64,000 nt of DNA from Cryptomeria japonica (taxonomy: Eukaryota > Streptophyta > Pinopsida > Cupressales > Cupressaceae), in assembly GCF_030272615.1 (NCBI RefSeq), contig NC_081412.1, forward strand, positions 674,248,323 to 674,312,322, in the 5' to 3' direction. Positions within the stretch are counted from its first letter, which is position 1. Each line of letters starts with the position of its first letter. The notes beneath the pieces are model-generated. The model did no database searches and had not been told where the DNA came from. It worked only from the letters and a program-made list of their open reading frames with translations. Of the stretch, positions 59,197 to 64,000 are shown piece by piece. The position numbers and the translations under genes are program-made.

Positions 59197-60328
59197 TGTA
59201 GCGTCCTAAAATAGCGACACTTGCAATTTCGACTGCATTTGGGTCTTCACGATGGCGATGCAACACGGAACCTGAATGGAGACCCCGAAACTTGTTCATG
59301 ACACCAAAAATTGCATTTCTCAGCACCCTGGCCTGATCCTCCTTGCACCTCGTTGTCCCTGGAGGTGGGACCATGGCGCCCAGCGCCCTAGTCCTTCAAG
59401 CCTAGGGCGCCCAGCGCACTGGTCCCCCAGGACCATGGCGCCCAATGCCCTGGTCCCTGGCCCTATTTTGGGCCCGGTCTCTTATGGGGCTTCGGGTCTT
59501 TATGTTTGCAAATTGGAAAATAACATTTGCTGGTCAGCCTAAGGTCGGGAAAATCAGTCTTTTAACCCTAATTGACAAGTATATAAACTACATTTCCTCT
59601 CTCAAAAAGGGAGGAGGACATATGTGTGCAAAGACGCGGAAACGATATTCAAACATTCAAGCATTCAAACATTCAAGCATTCAAGCATTCCTTCAAGCAA
59701 TTGAGCATTCTAAGTCTCCATTCAAGGCTAAGTGTTGCATTCAAGACAAGGATTCAACCATTGAAGAGGAGACCACTTACAACACATTACATACTACATA
59801 CATTACACCTTCGCATGTAAGAATACAAACATTCTTACAACAAGGTTGCAGGTATGCGGCTGTAATTGAAGATCTGGAATCCTTGTGCAGAGACGAACAG
59901 ATCCACCTTCGTTTCGCGGATTTTTCGGAGGACCGTGTGCACACCGGGCGCCATCGTCCCATCAACTTTCGCTCAAATTTGCAGAACAGCACCGTCTCGA
60001 CATTTTACTACTAATTCCAGGTCCGCAGCTTCATATCATATCCCTATCTCTGTTTATAAGTGAATCTTTCCTACTTTACATGCATTCCTAGTTCAATCTT
60101 TCTATCTACATTTCTTTACAAAAGAGGGTATCCTTGATGTCTTAACCCTTGAAACTCATATAGAATCCAATCTTGCATTGCGTGGGATTGGATCTTGTGG
60201 GTTTCAACCCCTCTTTTGAATGTAAAGTCCCTCCTAAGTGAAAACCATCAACCCTAGTGACTCTCCCTTCTCTCTCCTCGGAGTTGGGGAGGGGAGAACG
60301 ACTAGGGTTTGATTTTTTCCGCTTTGCA
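59197..60328 (+). repeat. 5' LTR of the Gypsy element
   Basis: The ends are inferred from TG...CA and the primer site three bases later. A GC-rich part (59,340-59,480) holds a 31-bp tandem repeat. The second LTR is outside the window, so the boundaries are not cross-checked. Confidence 0.75.
59368..59460. repeat. 31-bp tandem repeat, three units
   Basis: GGCGCCCA followed by GCGC or ATGC starts at 59,375, 59,406 and 59,437, exactly 31 bp apart, within units like GGGACCATGGCGCCC. It is far more GC-rich than its surroundings. Confidence 0.85.
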
Positions 60329-60331
60329 TTT

Positions 60332-60345
60332 TGGTGAACCCGACG
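60332..60345 (+). other. Gypsy primer-binding site
   Basis: TGGTGAACCCGACG follows the LTR by three bases. It differs from the methionine-type site used by the Copia elements here. I cannot assign the tRNA. Confidence 0.65.
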
Positions 60346-61512
60346 TGAACATCCTCATTCTGATTATTCATGGTTAGATCTGAAAAATTTGCTTCCTTAA
60401 TTGCATTTCCATGTTTGATCTTTTGCAAATTTTAGAGGCTAATTGCATAAAAACCCTAAAATTTTCTTTTTAGTAATTAAACTTGTGGAATGTTTAATTG
60501 TTAATGCTTGTTTCAGATCTACCCTTCTATTGCAAATTGTCAATTCATATTTGTACTTTAATTCTGAAAATTAAGTGGTTAAGTGTCAAAACCCTAATTT
60601 TTAGAACCCTCTTGATTCAACCTTTGACTGATAATTTCACTAATCAAAACACTTCCAAATCGGCTGTAATTTTGGATTCCACAATAAAATCACAATATCT
60701 TTCATCCCTGAAAATTTGGAAAAAAGTTGCGAGGACCGTGTGCACCCCGAGCGCCATCGTCCCCGACATTTTTTCCGAAATTTCGGGAGCTAGATCTTAC
60801 TGTATTTTTCTGCTAAAATCCAGAATTTTGGCTGATTTTATCAATTTTAACACCTTCAAAATTAAAGTCAAAGTTGGTCTAGTGATTGCTTGGATTAAGG
60901 CTTCTAATCATTCAAAAATTGTTGAAATTGAAATTTGTATCAAAATTGTGTTTCTTACAGTCCTAAATCTGAAAAGTGTGTTAGCATTCATTCAAAATTT
61001 CAGTGTTTTATTCAAATTTTTGCAGTTTGTGACTTTTGAAATTAAGTGTTTAATTGCAACAACCTTGATTTCCACTTTCAAATTCGAATTTTGCATGAAA
61101 TTGAGTCAAATTTTAAATTTCAAAGCCTGCATTGCTTTTAGTATTCCCTCTAAATTCATAAAATTCAAAATTTCAGTTTCCCTCTCTTTTTCAAAATTCA
61201 AATTTTGCATTTTTCAACAATCTTGGTAGGGTTCAATTTTGAGATTGCAACTTTAATTTGGCCTATCTACAGATCGTAAAATCACTCAATTTTTTCAGAT
61301 TAGCTTTAAAATCATCATAACTTTCATCCCTGAAAATTTTGAAAAAAGTTGCGAGGACCGTGTGCACCCCGAGCGCCACGGTCCCGGACATTTTTTCTGA
61401 AATTTCGGGAGATTGTCCTGATTGTATTTAACAGCTTAAATCTAGGAGATTGGCTGATTTTATTGAAATTTGCTACCTCTAAAATTCAAAATCTTCTCTC
61501 TTTCTTTAGTGC
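60346..61512 (+). other. Gypsy leader with repeated blocks
   Basis: Two related blocks of about 160 bp (about 60,690-60,850 and 61,311-61,480) each begin CTTTCATCCCTGAAAATTT, continue into GCGAGGACCGTGTGCACC at 60,729 and 61,351, and end GCTGATTTTAT. A shorter match lies in the LTR at 59,928-59,960. A 243-residue frame at 60,498-61,229 crosses this AT-rich leader and has no recognisable domain. Confidence 0.6.
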
Positions 61513-64000
61513 ATGAGTTTTACAACAATAAGCCCTACTTATACTATTCCCGTTAGACGAAGCCTTAGAATTAAGTCTTTCCAAGGTGTAATTACCGAGG
61601 AGATGGAACCTAATTTGAATGGCCTTTTTAATGAGGACATGGGTAATTCTTCTAATCCTCTTAATGATGAAGAAGCTCTCTATGAGGTTTCTGTAGAACA
61701 ACTTTCAAAATTGGATAACCAATTTGATGATTTTCGACAATGGATGTCTCAAGAATACCCTGATAGTGAAGCTCTTTTCTTAATTGAGGGTCTAAAACGT
61801 ATGGTTCAAAGTGATAAGAATGGAATTGATATTTTGCGTGGTATTGCACACATTGTGGATTCGAATGTGATGCCTATGAAAAGTTGTGCCGAAACCTTAG
61901 GTTATACAGAACCTCCTACTCAAGTTAATCATTCTATTCCTTTGACAACTCCTATTGCTAGTATACCTACTTTTACATCAAACATAATGACTACTTCAAC
62001 ACAAGACATTCCGCCTATGATCACCAGTCATGGGGGCAATCCCTCTTCTTCAATCAACCCTCTTCCTTCATTCAATCCAACTTCTTCATTCATTCCTTCA
62101 GTGAGTGTTCCTCTCATATCTCCACAAATGAACATGACGCAAGGGGGCAATTCATTTAACCATTCCATTCCTCCTTGTAGTGTTCCTCCTGTCCAATCAT
62201 CTCCTATGACTAACTATCATAGTGTCCCACCACCTTACTCTCTACCTTCTTTCAATAACATAACACCACCATCACAATCTAACACGTCTAATATGAACTC
62301 TTCGACTGAAGCGACCATTAACAATCTTGCACAAACTGTCTCTTCTTTACAGCAACAAATTGCCTCTATGAATCAATCTAAGTTTAGTGTGCCCACATTT
62401 GATGTTGCGAGCCCACTTTCTCTTGACATTGTTCGAGCTATCCCCCCCAAACATGTTGAAATTCTACATTTGGAGCTTTATAATGGTAAGGGTGATCCTC
62501 TAACACATGTTAAGACCTTTCAAACAATATGTACCGATTTTGCTTATGACCAAAGGTTGCTTGCAAAACTGTTTACTAGAACATTAAGAGATAAAGCCCT
62601 ACAATAGTATTGCTCGTTGCCTTCCTATTCTATTTCTTCTTTTGAACAACTTGCAAATGCTTTCATTCAACAATTTCAAAACAATATAAGTCCTAAAGTT
62701 ACTTTGATTGATTTAATGCATTGTAAACAAGGTGTTAAAGAAAAAGTGACTGATTTCATTGGTAGATATAAGCATTTGTATGCTCAAATTTCCTTTCTAG
62801 TGCCTGACAATGATATTCAAAGAATCTTTATTTCTAATTTACAAAAAGATATTAGAGAAAAACTCTTGTTTTCTGAGTTTACTTCTTTCCAACAGTTGTG
62901 CGCAACTCTTCACAATTATCAACTGACTGTGAGTCAAATGGAACAAGCAAATCCTATGGCTCCGAGTGATAAGGGTGATAGTAGTCAACAACCATTTGGG
63001 AAGTTTAAACCGAACAGAGAGTCCATTAAATTCAATGAAAACATCATCAACAACAATGTGAATGCAGCATCAGGTGTGCCTCCTATTTCAAAGTTTTTCA
63101 AGAAAGAAAGAAAGTTTACTCCTTTGAATAAATCATTGCATAGTATTATGAATAAGTTATTGGAACAAAATGTTCTTACTCTTCCTCCTATAAGGCAAAT
63201 AGATCCTACAAAGATTAACTCACCCTATTTTGATAACAAATCTTTTTGTCAATTTCATCGTCATCCTGGGCATGATACTGAAAAATGTTTTGCTTTAAAA
63301 GGTAAAATTCAAGATTTGATTGATAATAATACTATCTATGTTTCTGGTGTGAATGATAAAGGCAACACATCTGTAGCTCCTCCTAACCAAAATCTTCAGA
63401 TTTTTACTGATCCATTGCCTTCTCATACCTCTAATGCGATTGATACTACTAATTCCTCTGTCTCACCTGATGATCTTGTGTCTATGATTCCTAATGTGAT
63501 TAACTTTGTGGAGCAGCAGAAAATCCCTAAAGAACCTTCCATCACCTTTGATTCTAGTGAAACTATTAGGGCACCTGATGGTCCTTTATATATAGTTGCA
63601 AAAGTCAAGACTACACCTTGCCGTGGAGTGCTTATTGATCCTTCTTGCATGGTTAATGTCATTACTGAAGAATTTCTTTTTACTTTGCAATTGAATCAAG
63701 TAATCTATGATGAAACAAATGTGGTTGTGAAACTATTTGATGCATTTTCTTCTCCTGCAATTGGTTCTATTACATTACCTATTGAGGTCCATAACAAATC
63801 CCTTGATGTGGACTTTGCTATTATTCCATCATCCGAACAATTTCGTGTGAAGCTAGGCTATCCTTGGCTATCTTCCATGAAAGCTATTGCTTCTCCTATC
63901 CACAAGTGTTTGAAATTTCCCCATAATGGTGAAGTTGTTACTGTCAATCATAGTCTCTTTAAACCAGCTGAAAGAACTTCTAGCATTCCTATTGATTACT
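61513..64000 (+). mobile_element. Gypsy gag and start of protease
   Basis: The frame opens MSFTTISPTYTIPVRRSLRI. A low-complexity Ser/Pro-rich stretch precedes the Gag core (IPPKHVEILHLELYNGKGDP, TFQTICTDFAY and downstream ANAFIQQFQNNI), which is followed by the zinc-binding block. A protease-like start (GVLIDPSCMVNVITEEF) lies near 63,625-63,680. The region is broken and continues beyond the window. Confidence 0.8.

Larger units (their letters stand above)
59197..64000 (+). mobile_element. Ty3/Gypsy retrotransposon, 5' part, runs out of the window
   Basis: A 1,132-bp LTR (TGTAGCGTCC...CTTTGCA, 59,197-60,328) is followed by a primer site TGGTGAACCCGACG at 60,332. A leader of about 1.2 kb precedes gag and the start of protease. 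The Gag zinc-binding block FCQFHRHPGHDTEKCFALKG near 63,245-63,305 is the form seen in Tat/Athila/Ogre-type Gypsy elements. The element is cut by the window end, so integrity beyond is unknown; at least one break is present in gag. Confidence 0.85.

Noticed and set aside
60498-61229. 243-residue frame in the Gypsy leader
   Set aside because: It consists of Phe/Ile/Lys-rich AT-driven sequence across a repeated non-coding block. It has no domain and lies before the true gag.

Overview
The window is nuclear DNA from a land plant, most likely a gymnosperm (conifer). It is AT-rich and gene-poor. It holds nested Ty1/Copia and Ty3/Gypsy elements, L1-type LINEs with an RNase H domain, a solo LTR, and broken members of two plant immune-receptor families: a TIR fragment and a leucine-rich-repeat receptor kinase with a non-RD catalytic loop. 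The conifer assignment is an inference from this texture. I see no intact host gene.

The backbone is a duplicated segment. Copy A (1 to about 18,224) and copy B (30,868 to about 57,415) differ by only a few percent. Each carries, in the same order, a decayed LINE, a broken TIR gene, an LTR-like repeat, a cysteine-rich fragment and a receptor-kinase gene on the minus strand. Each has taken different insertions. Copy A has a 7.6-kb LTR element (958-8,542) with its empty site preserved in copy B, and a 2.6-kb deletion that removed the 5' half of the kinase gene. Copy B has a reverse-oriented Copia element (38,698-44,169) and an L1-type LINE (about 45,417-52,340). The kinase gene is broken in both copies, by different lesions. 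The TIR gene was already broken before duplication.

Between the copies (18,229-29,102) lies a nest: a Copia element reduced to its tail, with a solo LTR inside it; a shared LTR leading into a second Copia interior; a 2.25-kb LTR of another Copia element interrupting that; and a Ty3/Gypsy gag-protease element interrupting the third. A paired tRNA-like sequence lies inside the Gypsy element. The right end (59,197 to the window edge) is the 5' LTR, leader and gag of a second Gypsy element that runs out of the window.

The most unusual object is the 958-8,542 element. It looks whole from LTR to LTR and has no recognisable pol. It carries two long open frames: a coiled-coil protein with five CCHC zinc knuckles, and a 1,040-residue protein of unknown family with an acidic tract and a coiled-coil tail. 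Its LTR contains 12 copies of the hexamer ACCGAG within 317 bp, partly at an 18-bp period. Its U5 end and primer site resemble those of the large-LTR Copia at 23,457, which carries repeated ACCGGTA instead. I infer a non-autonomous family driven by such an element.
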